From Bacteroidales bacterium (GTDB taxonomy: Bacteria; Bacteroidota; Bacteroidia; Bacteroidales; UBA7960): 32,614 bases of DNA. Below the pieces are notes generated by a model. It ran no database searches. It was not told the origin of the DNA and was given only the letters and a program-made list of their open reading frames with translations. Positions 1 to 8,766 of the stretch are shown here, one piece after another (within the stretch, counting starts at the first letter, position 1; every line of letters starts with the position of its first letter). The position numbers and the translations under genes were made by a program. The DNA lies in assembly GCA_007131245.1 (NCBI GenBank), contig SLQX01000088.1, forward strand, positions 1 through 32,614, given 5' to 3'.

Positions 1-131
1 AAAAAATCATTAAACTTTTCAGCATACCTGAAAAACAACTTTTTGACACCATCGAAATGTTCAGATTCAATTTCAGCCTCCAGGGTAGCCCTCCCTTCCC
101 AATTACTTTTATTTATGCTTTTTAACTTCAT
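1..131 (-). CDS. Partial hypothetical protein, N-terminus only (runs off left edge)
   Basis: An open frame on the minus strand starts with ATG at 131 and stays open to position 1, giving 43 codons. It begins MKLKSINKSNWEGRATL and continues with an acidic, amphipathic stretch (EAEIESEHFDGVKKLFF). The composition is protein-like, and the gene would continue the run of minus-strand locus genes after the glycosyltransferase that ends at 366, with a spacer of about 235 bp. No family can be assigned from so short a piece. It is likely another EPS-locus gene, but that rests on position only. Confidence 0.55.
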   Translation of the reverse strand, partial: MKLKSINKSNWEGRATLEAEIESEHFDGVKKLFFRYAEKFNDF

Positions 132-365
132 GTGGTATAAAAATATTTTTTTGTGTTTACGTTTGATTGTTGTGCAATAACTGCAAACCAGGATAGATGT
201 CCGGTGACCTTGTATGCCTAATTTATAGAAGGTATTTTTTTTTGTATGATTTTGTTTTTAAAAAATGGGTTAAAGTGCTTGTGACTCCGCAGATAATTCA
301 AATCCCATAGGTGTATTGGAATAGGATCTTCACGAAGGCCGGCCAATTATTTGATAAACCTTCTG

Positions 366-1271
366 TCATGGATGTTTCTTTTTGAAATTTAATACCTGGA
401 ACAAATAAAACCCCCCGGATTTGAGGCGATGAAACAAGCTTTGCCACAAAAGTTTTCGAAGAATTTTACCCTGGGGTTTTGTTACAACACGTTTTCTTTG
501 ACTGATGAAAGCTGAAAAATATCCCCATAAAAAATACATCGATCCCAGAAAAAAAGGTGACTTGAACACATCGTGCACACTTTTTAGAAGCAGATAAAAA
601 AAGTTGTATCGGAGCTTAAAGGCACCTACGCCTTGTCTTTTCCAACCTTTTAGCAGTGAATATCTTCCTATGGGGCGGGTTTGTTCATAATAAACATCCC
701 TGAACACCCGGGTAACATAGCCTTGTTCCATAGCTGAGAGGTTGTCGGCACAATCCCATCCAAGATCCTGTCTGGCTCCACCTATGGCTTCATAACATTT
801 GCGGTTATAAACTTTGAAGTCGCCTGCTGTATGCCAGTCAGGGGTAGATGTATACACCTTATGGCCATTTTGTTTTATGTAGGCCAGGGGAGATACAATG
901 CCAAATTTATCTCCTTTGGCAACATGACTGGCAATTTTGGAAAAGACATCTTTGGATAGATTGATGTCTGCATCCATTTTGACGATATAATCATAGGATA
1001 TGCCCTGCTGGTCAATATGTTTTTTCCCGACCGTAAAAATTTGTACAATTTTTCCTCCCAGTGCATAGGCTTTCTCGCCTGAAAAAGACAAATACTGAAT
1101 GTATTTGAACCGGGCTGAAAAATCTTTGACAATTTGTGATGTTTTATCGTCAGATTCATTATCTACAACTACCACAAGTTTTGGTTGAAGGGTTTGCCGG
1201 ATAAGTGATGTAAGGGTTGATCCTATTTTGTCTTCCTCGTTTTTAACAGGAATTACTACAACATATTTCAT
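366..1271 (-). CDS. Family 2 glycosyltransferase (GT-A fold)
   Basis: This 301-residue protein has a GT2 core. The nucleotide-binding strand MKYVVVIPVKNEEDKIGSTL opens it, VVVVDNESDDKTSQIV follows at about 33-48, and YIVKMDADINLSKDVF at about 95-110 carries the DxD-type metal/nucleotide-sugar site (DAD). The region around GWDCADNLSAMEQGY (about 168-182) is probably the acceptor/catalytic part. The C-terminal third is basic with a hydrophobic segment (SPFFLGSMYFLWGYFSAFI, about 238-256) suggesting membrane association. It probably adds one sugar to the polyprenyl-linked repeat unit on the cytoplasmic face. The start is ATG at 1271. It diverges from the plus-strand GT2 at 1533 across a 261-bp spacer. 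Donor and linkage cannot be read from sequence. Confidence 0.88.
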   Translation of the reverse strand: MKYVVVIPVKNEEDKIGSTLTSLIRQTLQPKLVVVVDNESDDKTSQIVKDFSARFKYIQYLSFSGEKAYALGGKIVQIFTVGKKHIDQQGISYDYIVKMDADINLSKDVFSKIASHVAKGDKFGIVSPLAYIKQNGHKVYTSTPDWHTAGDFKVYNRKCYEAIGGARQDLGWDCADNLSAMEQGYVTRVFRDVYYEQTRPIGRYSLLKGWKRQGVGAFKLRYNFFYLLLKSVHDVFKSPFFLGSMYFLWGYFSAFISQRKRVVTKPQGKILRKLLWQSLFHRLKSGGFYLFQVLNFKKKHP

Positions 1272-1392
1272 GGATTATTTTTGTTCTGCTTTGTATTGGG
1301 TGTCAGAATGCTTAATAATATTCTTTGTAAAATGTTTCTGTATCGCTAAGTTACTTAAAAAGCACTTTAAAACAAAATATTGTTTCAACAAA

Positions 1393-1425
1393 ATTGATTA
1401 AAAAGCGTTAGTCTGTTAACTTTGC
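1393..1425 (+). promoter_or_regulatory. Candidate Bacteroidota-type promoter for the plus-strand GT pair
   Basis: ATTG at 1393-1396 is followed after 20 bases by TAACTTTG (1417-1424), which fits the Bacteroidota -7 consensus TAnnTTTG exactly and the -33 TTTG with one mismatch. Transcription would start near 1431, leaving a leader of about 100 bases before the ATG at 1533. It was found by eye only. Confidence 0.5.
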
Positions 1426-1532
1426 ACAATGAGTTTATCAGAGCAAGCTGCGTGTCTGCTTTTTGCTAGTCATTACCAACTATTGGAGGCATGCCCGGAA
1501 AGGTAAATTAAACTACAAGACAAAAAAGAGTT

Positions 1533-2441
1533 ATGAATGACATACGATTATCTATTGTGGTGCCGGTGTTTAATGGCATTGCATATACTAAAAAATGCCT
1601 GAAAAGTCTATATCAACTTAAGGATGCGTCAGGCAAAATTTCCAAGCAGGTAGATATTATTATTGTGGATGATGGCTCTAAAGATGGCACATCTGATTAT
1701 ATTAAAATGCATTATCCTGAAGTTCACCTGGTCTATGGTAATGGAGGGTTGTGGTGGGGAGGAGGGGTTAATAAAGGGATGAAATATGCCGTGGAAACCC
1801 TAAATTCAGATTACATACTGTGGTGGAATAATGACATCCTGCCCCAGGATGACTATCTGGAACAACTTTTTTCTATTATCGAAACTCATCCCCGTGATGT
1901 GGTAATCGGGTCAAAGATTTTTGTATTGAATAACGATTTACTTTGGGGAATGGGTGGTAAGTTTGACCCTGTGAGCGGAAGTCGGTTTATGTATGGTGAA
2001 AAGCAGCCCGATGGTGCATCCTACCAAAGGTCATTTGAGGTTGACTGGTTTCCAGGTATGGGAACGAGTATGCATCGCAACGTTATTGAGAAAATAGGTT
2101 ATGTAGATGAGACAAGGTTTCCCCAGTATCATGGTGACAGTGATTTTACTTTCAGGGCCAAAAAGGAAGGTTTCAGGCTGATTGCATTCCCACAACTGGT
2201 GATATACAATGATAATACGAACACCGGGCTAATTCACAAAGGGAGTGCCCGGAAATTGTACCAGTCTCTTACAAGTATCAAGTCCAATTTTAATATCCGG
2301 AAGGACTTTGCTTTTTACAGGAAACATGCTCGCTCACACAGGGCTTACTATCCTTTGTGGAGTAAATACTTTCGCTATATTGGCGGGTTTACCAAATGGT
2401 CTGTTTTGGGATTAGCAGGTATAAAAAGAAAACAGATATGA
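1533..2441 (+). CDS. Family 2 glycosyltransferase
   Basis: This 302-residue GT2 protein opens with RLSIVVPVFNGIAYTKKCL and then shows VDIIIVDDGSKDGTSDYI (about 40-57). YILWWNNDILPQDDYLEQLF at about 89-108 occupies the DxD-like position (NND). A later GDSDFTFRAKKEGF (about 205-218) fits the catalytic ED/DxD region of this group. The tryptophan-rich GGLWWGGGVNKGM before the DxD recalls rhamnosyltransferase-like GT2 proteins, though the donor is not provable. It starts at ATG 1533 and its TGA overlaps the ATG of the next gene (ATGA at 2438-2441), so the two are probably translationally coupled. This pair is on the strand opposite to most of the locus. Confidence 0.88.
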   Translation: MNDIRLSIVVPVFNGIAYTKKCLKSLYQLKDASGKISKQVDIIIVDDGSKDGTSDYIKMHYPEVHLVYGNGGLWWGGGVNKGMKYAVETLNSDYILWWNNDILPQDDYLEQLFSIIETHPRDVVIGSKIFVLNNDLLWGMGGKFDPVSGSRFMYGEKQPDGASYQRSFEVDWFPGMGTSMHRNVIEKIGYVDETRFPQYHGDSDFTFRAKKEGFRLIAFPQLVIYNDNTNTGLIHKGSARKLYQSLTSIKSNFNIRKDFAFYRKHARSHRAYYPLWSKYFRYIGGFTKWSVLGLAGIKRKQI

Positions 2442-3457
2442 AGTACAATGCATATCTCTACCCTATTACCAACAGATTGAAAACAGGTATTTACAACCCC
2501 TACCTGGATAATTTTATGCAGTCTACCCAAAGCTATGTCAATTATCTGAACCAGCATTATCCATCGGATACCGGTATTTTTAACCTGCTGAAGTATATTC
2601 ATAAAACTGATGTGCTTTTTCTTAACTGGATAGAAAATCTTCCGGAAAAGAAAGGGGGGCTTATACAGACGCTTTTTTTTCTTTTGGTGCTGAGAATGAA
2701 AAAGGTTTTGGGGGTTAAGGTTGTCTGGACCCTACACAATAAAGTATCCCATTCCAAGGGTAAGTTGTTTTTGAAAAAGTGGTTGTTTGCCAGTTTAATC
2801 AAGCGGAGTGATCTTATTATAACCCATGCCAGGGAAGGGATCCGGTTTGCTGAGCAATGGCATCAGGGAGCTTCGTCCCGTGTTTTTTATTTTCCACATC
2901 CAGTTGTGCCCGAACAAGAGCCTGAATTTACGATTGACCAAGAGTATGACGTAATCATATGGGGAACATTGGCCCCTTATAAAGGGATAGATGCATTTCT
3001 TGAGTTTTTGCAGCAAAACAATACACTTGCAGGCTACCGTATTCTGATAGCCGGAAAAGCAACCTCACCCGATTTTTACCAAAAAATAAAGCGTTTGGCA
3101 GGGGATACGGTGAAAATAAAAAACCAGTTTATTGATAAACAAGAGCTTGCCAGGCTCATCCAAAGTTCCAATGCTGTTTTGTTTACGTATGCCGGAGGAT
3201 CTGTATTAAGCTCAGGTGCACTAATTGACTCACTGGCTTACCGCGCAAGGGTAATTGGGCCAAATGTGGGAGCATTTGCTGACTTGGGCGAAGAAGAAAT
3301 TATAGATACGTACAAGGATTTTAGTGAAATTCCCGATATACTTGACAACTTGAAGAATGATAAAGCAAGCAATCCTGAAAAAATGGATGCTTTTTTAAGG
3401 AATCATACCTGGCAAAAGTTTGCAAGATCCTTTAAAAAAGCACTTTCCAATGTTTAA
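2438..3457 (+). CDS. GT-B fold glycosyltransferase (family 4-like)
   Basis: This 339-residue protein starts at ATG 2438, which overlaps the stop of the upstream GT2 as ATGA. A longer frame from 2396 exists but lies inside the upstream gene. The N-terminal half has GT-B features: VVWTLHNKVSHSKG (about 93-106) and DLIITHAREGIRFAEQW. The C-terminal half has YDVIIWGTLAPYKGIDAFLEFL (a nucleotide-binding domain entry) and GGSVLSSGALIDSLAYRARV, corresponding to the donor-binding segment. It probably transfers a nucleotide-activated sugar in repeat-unit assembly. Its stop (3455-3457) shares TTAA with the stop of the convergent gene at 3454, so there is no spacer or terminator between them. Confidence 0.82.
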   Translation: MKYNAYLYPITNRLKTGIYNPYLDNFMQSTQSYVNYLNQHYPSDTGIFNLLKYIHKTDVLFLNWIENLPEKKGGLIQTLFFLLVLRMKKVLGVKVVWTLHNKVSHSKGKLFLKKWLFASLIKRSDLIITHAREGIRFAEQWHQGASSRVFYFPHPVVPEQEPEFTIDQEYDVIIWGTLAPYKGIDAFLEFLQQNNTLAGYRILIAGKATSPDFYQKIKRLAGDTVKIKNQFIDKQELARLIQSSNAVLFTYAGGSVLSSGALIDSLAYRARVIGPNVGAFADLGEEEIIDTYKDFSEIPDILDNLKNDKASNPEKMDAFLRNHTWQKFARSFKKALSNV

Positions 3458-4590
3458 ATTACTTCTTTAAGGATTTTGCGGAACTTTGCTATGGATGTCT
3501 TCCAGTTTAAGCGGGTAAGGTATTCATTGAATGCACTTCTGGAAAGTTCAATATACTTTTCTTTATGGCTGAAAAGTTCTTCAATGGCATTGGAAAACTC
3601 CTCTGCATCTTCATCTTTGGAGAACATAAAACCATTTACACCATCGTGTATTACGGAGGGAATGCCTCCTTCATTGGTTGTTATCACAGGAATGCCATGT
3701 GCGTTCATTTCATTGTAAACAATAGGTGTGCAATCGGCCCTGGTTGGTAAAACCAGAAAATGTGAATCGGAAATGATTTGGTTAAGTAGCTGTAACCCTT
3801 TTTCCTCAGATTTATTGATGAAACCATAGACTTTGACAAAGTCCAGTTGTTCAATTTCCTCACCAGGGTTTACCCCCACAATGGAAAGGATGGTTTTTAT
3901 ACCTCTTTGGTTTAGCTCTCTTGCAATGGCAACGGCTTTATCACCCCCTTTGCGTTCCCATTCAACGCCCAGGAAAAGAAGGTTGCAAACATCAAAAGGC
4001 TTATTTTTGGCACGCTCTGCTATATCATTATCCGTATAGTCCACATTGATATTTGCACCGTAAGGAATTACCTTAACTTTTCCGTCAGGAACATTGTAGT
4101 GCTCTATGGCAGCCCTGGCAGCCCATTCCGATGAGTAAACAGCTATGGAGGCATTGTGGATGGCCTCATACTCCATCCGGTTGCCGTCTTTGATTGATTC
4201 CTGGCACAAATTGCTGTAAACCTCATAATAATCTACCATATTGGCAAATACTGCATCGGCCCAAAACACCTTAGGTCTGGCAATATCAAGCTTGGCAAAG
4301 GGTTGACTGGAGTAAGCAACCAGGACCTGTGACCGGGTATCTGTTTCTTTTCTAATTTGAGAAGCCCAAAGTTTTAAAACACCGGGATTTCTTTCAATGA
4401 GGTACTTTTTCCCCAGCAGACTGTAGTAATTTCTTTTGATTTTTTGATGGAGTGGGTTTAATTGGCTCAGGTTTCCCACATAGGATATTGTATCTCCAGC
4501 GTCCTTTAATTTGGTGGGGATAAAATACCCTGTGCCAGAATAGCTGTTGATATCTGTTGCATCGAAAGAAGAAATATATGAAATATTCAC
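3454..4590 (-). CDS. Family 4 glycosyltransferase (GT-B fold)
   Basis: This 378-residue retaining GT4-type protein has the N-terminal motif YSGTGYFIPTKLKDAG (acceptor domain) and mid-protein IPYGANINVDY, the typical entry to the C-terminal Rossmann domain. Then come LLFLGVEWERKGGDKAV (with the conserved R/K of the phosphate site) and ADCTPIVYNEMNAHGIPVI with the EX7E-like donor loop, ending GGIPSVIHDGVNGFMF. The start is GTG at 4590: the residues right after it form the expected first beta strand (NISYIS), and no better ATG exists. It is a cytoplasmic repeat-unit glycosyltransferase of unknown specificity. It follows the pyruvyl transferase-like gene by 96 bp on the same strand. Confidence 0.88.
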   Translation of the reverse strand: MNISYISSFDATDINSYSGTGYFIPTKLKDAGDTISYVGNLSQLNPLHQKIKRNYYSLLGKKYLIERNPGVLKLWASQIRKETDTRSQVLVAYSSQPFAKLDIARPKVFWADAVFANMVDYYEVYSNLCQESIKDGNRMEYEAIHNASIAVYSSEWAARAAIEHYNVPDGKVKVIPYGANINVDYTDNDIAERAKNKPFDVCNLLFLGVEWERKGGDKAVAIARELNQRGIKTILSIVGVNPGEEIEQLDFVKVYGFINKSEEKGLQLLNQIISDSHFLVLPTRADCTPIVYNEMNAHGIPVITTNEGGIPSVIHDGVNGFMFSKDEDAEEFSNAIEELFSHKEKYIELSRSAFNEYLTRLNWKTSIAKFRKILKEVI

Positions 4591-4686
4591 TGTTTTTATA
4601 TTTTGTGCGACAATTTGTTAGTTAAAGCAAAACTTGCAATGGGCCCGGTTAATATACCCGGAGTGGCAGATGTCAGGGGTGAAAAT

Positions 4687-5595
4687 CTATGAATACCTGG
4701 TTTTAAGTTCTTCTATTTTTTGTAGCATTTGTTCATACCTGGTATTAAGGGTTTTCTCATCACTGAGAAAAGGTTTTTGTTTTGATATACGTTCAAGTTG
4801 ACGAACTGCTTTTTTTTTCTTTAATTGACCCTGGTAAAATTTGTAAATATTTGCAAGAAGGGTTCGTGCGAATCTGGTGCTTTTTAAAATAGGTTTTTGT
4901 TCCAGGATGTTTCTAATCTTTTCTTCTCCAAAAAGCGATACCAGTTTGTGAGGATGGTAATCAAGATTGAGCGTAGCAAGCCAGTCTTTCCATTTGAAGG
5001 CGTTGATGTGGTCGTATGCACGTACTGCAATCCAAGGAACCCTGTATACATCGGCCACAATAGCACCATGCATGGCTTCAGTGACAAGTACTTCAGATTT
5101 CAGTATTTCTTGTATCACTTTTTGCGGGTCATTGATGGCACTGATATAATTTCCACCGGCTTTTTTTACCACTGACTCCCAGTCTTTGTACATTTTGTCA
5201 CTTTTATGGTGAGGCATATAAGACCATTTATATTCTTTTTCAGGTACGGTGGTTTCTATTCCTTTTAGCAAAATGGCTCCGTCAGTTACCGCGAGTTTTT
5301 CATCCAGGTCCAGCTTTTGGGCGGTTAAGGGGCCTCTCACACAAATAATGTCATAGCGGTCATCTAGAGAAGGTTTTTGCCCATAGGTTTTCTCATCACC
5401 AAAACCGTAGCCAGAGCTGAATACCACAATTTTTCGGGTTTTGGGTGTACCTCCCTCCAGTCCCAGAACAGTTCCTATCCCAAGCAAAATAACTTCTTCG
5501 TTGTCGTCCAGTAATTCGGGTATATACTGTTCGAAAATTAGCTTGTTTAAAGCATCTCCGAAATTAATTTCTTTTGTGTAGTATTTTAACTGCAT
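4687..5595 (-). CDS. Polysaccharide pyruvyl transferase family protein
   Basis: This 302-residue protein fits the polysaccharide pyruvyl transferase family (CsaB/WcaK/ExoV type), which moves pyruvate from phosphoenolpyruvate onto sugars as a ketal. Supporting features are the N-terminal NFGDALNKLIFEQY, the segment KIVVFSSGYGFGDEKTYG, the IICVRGPLTAQKL signature (R-G-P-x-T/S, about 84-96), DGAILL after it, and VLVTEAMHGAIVADVYRVPW (conserved EAMHG-I-A, about 171-190). The C-terminal 60 residues are basic and charged. A pyruvyl group would make the polymer acidic. Members also occur as uncharacterised glycosyltransferase-like proteins, so the exact reaction is inferred. It starts at ATG 5595 and sits 79 bp after the Wzy-like gene. 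Confidence 0.82.
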   Translation of the reverse strand: MQLKYYTKEINFGDALNKLIFEQYIPELLDDNEEVILLGIGTVLGLEGGTPKTRKIVVFSSGYGFGDEKTYGQKPSLDDRYDIICVRGPLTAQKLDLDEKLAVTDGAILLKGIETTVPEKEYKWSYMPHHKSDKMYKDWESVVKKAGGNYISAINDPQKVIQEILKSEVLVTEAMHGAIVADVYRVPWIAVRAYDHINAFKWKDWLATLNLDYHPHKLVSLFGEEKIRNILEQKPILKSTRFARTLLANIYKFYQGQLKKKKAVRQLERISKQKPFLSDEKTLNTRYEQMLQKIEELKTRYS

Positions 5596-5674
5596 ACAGG
5601 GGCTGGGTTTATTGAATGGTTTTTATGATACATCAACTTAGAGAGAAATACTCATAATTATTGCATTTAATTTG

Positions 5675-6919
5675 TTAGGAACTTTCAGGCTTTAGCGAAA
5701 AGCCCGGGGAATGATGCGGTGTATTGCTTTGTTGGTTCTTGTAAAAGTCAACCAGGTATAAAATCATGGTAACGAAAACGATACCATCGCTGGTGCCAAA
5801 TAAATTCCTTCCGCTAAACATTACCAAAGCAATAGATATAAACAAATATCTCATAAAAGATGTTTGGGAAGGTAGTTTTCCAAAAATCAGCCTTATCATA
5901 ACACTCAGTTGTGCAATAACGAATAAAATGCCAAATTTTGTGTAATCACCAATAATGCCGATATCAGATTGGAAAAAACCCCTTGCAAACCTGTAAATAT
6001 GGATTCTCTGACCGTATGTAGAGTTCATGCTGTCTTGCCCGTTGCCCAAAATATAAGCAATGTCTGCGGGCATAAAATCGGAAAGAAAAAACCTAACAGC
6101 TCTTACTCTTACATTGGGTTGGCTAGTAGTCGTTTCCTGCTGTGTAGCAGCCAGTATTTCCAAAAACATGTCATGAAACAATATAAAAATTGCAAAACCA
6201 GCAAAAACAGCCAGGGTAATATTTAATAATCTTGACTTTACCTGCTTGTTGAAAAAAATGAAACCAAGTGTTAGCAACGTCATCGTTGCCATTGTTTGAC
6301 GGGTCCCCTGTAAAACCCCGCCAACCAGGAAAAAAACAAATACCAGTGCACCGTACATCAGCTTTTGAGTGGTGAGATACTCCTGGAGAAATTTATAATA
6401 GGTGAAAAACATAAAACCAAGGGCAGGCAAAAAAATACGAAGTGTGCCCCGGTCAACATCTATTCGGGCTTCAAATAGAATGGCTGGGTGAATAGCGTAT
6501 TGTATGACAAAAAATACCACATACAGTACTCCCATTGTTACCATGATTTTTTCAATATCTCTGGCATGTAATTTAAAAGTATGCAAAAGGAAATAGAAAA
6601 AATAGAAGTACATAAACCTTTGTGCAAGTAAGGTGATTCCAATGTTTTGGTTGTGGTAATAATCAGCAACAAACATGCTGAAAAAGACAGCCAGTAAAAA
6701 CAGGTGAACCTCCCTGCTGAAATGTTTTTTGGTTGTTGTGGATGAAGAAAACAACAGGTTGGCAACTACAAAAAGTAAAATGAGAAATAAAGAAACCAAC
6801 TCCAGCATATCTCTTGTGGATTCAGGAATGTACCTGAACAGAAAGAAAGAGTTGGAGCTCAGTACAATGAAAAACAATATTATCTTTTTGGCCAGAGGGC
6901 TTTCTAAAATAAATCTCAA
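5675..6919 (-). CDS. O-antigen/EPS polymerase-like integral membrane protein (Wzy-like)
   Basis: This 414-residue, very hydrophobic protein has about 10-12 predicted membrane segments (for example KKIILFFIVLSSNSFFLF near the start and LLNITLAVFAGFAIFILF near 230). A larger hydrophilic loop at about 250-310, between QETTTSQPNVRVRAVRFFLSD and FARGFFQSDIGIIGDYTKFG, matches the periplasmic loop layout of Wzy/O-antigen ligase-like proteins. The motif GTRQTMATMTLL (about 205-216) resembles the S/T-R region of such polymerases. It would polymerise flipped repeat units at the periplasmic face. The start is TTG at 6919, the first usable codon after an in-frame stop; the next Met is well inside the membrane region. 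Wzy proteins are divergent, so the call rests on topology and context. Confidence 0.72.
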   Translation of the reverse strand: MRFILESPLAKKIILFFIVLSSNSFFLFRYIPESTRDMLELVSLFLILLFVVANLLFSSSTTTKKHFSREVHLFLLAVFFSMFVADYYHNQNIGITLLAQRFMYFYFFYFLLHTFKLHARDIEKIMVTMGVLYVVFFVIQYAIHPAILFEARIDVDRGTLRIFLPALGFMFFTYYKFLQEYLTTQKLMYGALVFVFFLVGGVLQGTRQTMATMTLLTLGFIFFNKQVKSRLLNITLAVFAGFAIFILFHDMFLEILAATQQETTTSQPNVRVRAVRFFLSDFMPADIAYILGNGQDSMNSTYGQRIHIYRFARGFFQSDIGIIGDYTKFGILFVIAQLSVMIRLIFGKLPSQTSFMRYLFISIALVMFSGRNLFGTSDGIVFVTMILYLVDFYKNQQSNTPHHSPGFSLKPESS

Positions 6920-7144
6920 AGCAGGCAGAAATTTGGTTTATATGTTAACAATAAATTAGGGTAATCTGTTTGTGGAAATTCTATTTTGTTTAAAATGTGG
7001 TATTTATTTTTAAAATGTGTTGTGCACTTCGTGGTGGCATGGGTTAAAAGTTTAACTGACTAAAATGTTTTATTGGGGGTGATTTTCATTTTTATGGAAA
7101 CCTGTTTTGGGCTAATATCTCCATAAGAAATTTTTAGCCAGAAA

Positions 7145-8599
7145 TCAACTGTCCTCCATGTTTGTATCTGTGTTTTTATTTTTCTTCATAAGCATATTTA
7201 GGCCATATTGTAAAAATTCACTAATAGTATTTCTGAGGCTGAATATCAGCATGAAATTATAACCTACCAGCAAAATTATTCTTAGGGTGTAGTTGTCAAA
7301 ATGCACTGATGTGAATAGTCCTAGTCCGATTAGCATGACCGGAACCCAAAACTTAACCAGTACTCCCTTACGGAACCCAAAGGATTTGTAAAATCCGAAG
7401 AATATATGTAAAGGGAGACTGATAACTATGATACCCAGCGTGATAAAACTTATAATGTGCATGATAGAAAACAAACCGCCAATTAATACCAGTGCAATGG
7501 TAAGTGCAGAATTCACAAAATTTACAATGGTCATATTGCGCTCTTTCCGGTATAAAATGTAAACCGGACTTGTGGTTTGAAGCATGGATTTAAATAACAA
7601 AATGATTGCAATGTACGGCAAAAATACAGACACCCCTTGCCATTTTTTACCCCATAAGATAAGTACCAGTTCACTTGGGAAAAGTAGTAAAATAAGTATT
7701 ACGGGCATATTAAACAGGGTGATGATTTTTAATATGTCCAGGTATTCTTTATTGGCATCCCCATTTTCGGTCAATAATTTTTTCAAAGAAGGCAGCAAAA
7801 CAATACTGAAAATTCCGGTAATAAGCTTTGTAGCAATCATTATAAACCTAAATGCCCTGTTGTATAGACCCAGGTCGGCTTCAGAATAAAACCTACCTAC
7901 AATCACTTTGTCAGCATTACCCGACCAGTAAGATACCAGCTTGCTGATAGTAAGATGCCCCATAAGTGAGCGTATTTTGCGCATTGTTCTCAGGGTTGCT
8001 CTTATTCCATAAAGGCGGAAAGGGATTTTTACCTTTCTGCGCAAATATATCAATTGAAACAAAGGTCCCAAGACCAATGGGAAAATCAGTGACCAATACG
8101 AAAATCCCAGGGCAGCCAGAATAATGGTGAAAATTATTTGAAAACCAGTGCCAAATAGATTGGCAATCCCTATGCTTTTGAACATCAGTTTTTTGGAAAG
8201 GATGGCATAGGGTATATAGGTAAATGCATCGAAAATAAAACGTAACGAAATGAGTATTGTAGGCAGTATCAGTGCTTCATTATCAAAGAAATAGGCTATA
8301 GGATAGGCCATTCCCATCATTATCAAAGCAAGAAACATTCCCAGCCAAACAGATAGGCTGTAAAGGTGCCTGTGAAAAGTATAACCATAATCACTCCTTA
8401 CCACTGAGGCGCCCAGCCCTACATCTGAAAAAAGTTGTACAAACCCTGAAAAAACCAGGATTATAGCTACAAACCCATATTCTTCAGGAAGCAGCAGCCG
8501 GGATAGTATAATGGTTGATAGAAACTCAAGCCCTTGTGAGATGTATCTATAGATGGCAAAGCTGGAAATGTTTTTAAAGAATGTTTTTTTAAAGGACAT
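7145..8599 (-). CDS. wzx: Polysaccharide flippase, Wzx/MOP family
   Basis: This 484-residue protein has about 12-14 membrane segments. It fits the oligosaccharide flippase family (polysaccharide_synt/MVF group), which moves the undecaprenyl-linked repeat unit to the periplasm. Signature segments include YRYISQGLEFLSTIILSRLL and LLPEEYGFVAIILVFSGFVQ near the N-terminus, then SYWSGNADKVIVGRFYSEAD and LGLYNRAFRF in the middle, the latter typical of WzxC/lipopolysaccharide flippases. I chose ATG at 8599 (MSFKKTFFKN). The frame can be extended to a TTG at 8650, but that adds a lysine-rich stretch with no family resemblance. It lies between a GT2 and the Wzy-like polymerase, as expected for a Wzx/Wzy locus. 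Confidence 0.88.
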   Translation of the reverse strand: MSFKKTFFKNISSFAIYRYISQGLEFLSTIILSRLLLPEEYGFVAIILVFSGFVQLFSDVGLGASVVRSDYGYTFHRHLYSLSVWLGMFLALIMMGMAYPIAYFFDNEALILPTILISLRFIFDAFTYIPYAILSKKLMFKSIGIANLFGTGFQIIFTIILAALGFSYWSLIFPLVLGPLFQLIYLRRKVKIPFRLYGIRATLRTMRKIRSLMGHLTISKLVSYWSGNADKVIVGRFYSEADLGLYNRAFRFIMIATKLITGIFSIVLLPSLKKLLTENGDANKEYLDILKIITLFNMPVILILLLFPSELVLILWGKKWQGVSVFLPYIAIILLFKSMLQTTSPVYILYRKERNMTIVNFVNSALTIALVLIGGLFSIMHIISFITLGIIVISLPLHIFFGFYKSFGFRKGVLVKFWVPVMLIGLGLFTSVHFDNYTLRIILLVGYNFMLIFSLRNTISEFLQYGLNMLMKKNKNTDTNMEDS

Positions 8600-8766
8600 C
8601 GAGTGGTGTTTTGTCTTTTTGGAATTGTTTTTTGATCTGATGTAGGGCAATCAAACGGGCTGATCCAGCTGCGAATGGTCTTTGTTTTGTCCTTGTTTAC
8701 TCATAAAAGATATGATTTGCTTTTAATAAACAGTGCTATGTATTCTGCCATGCAAGCAAGGATGTT

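Noticed and set aside
8600-8650. N-terminal extension of the flippase to a TTG codon
   Set aside because: The extra 17 residues are lysine-rich with no family resemblance, and ATG 8599 gives a standard Wzx N-terminus.
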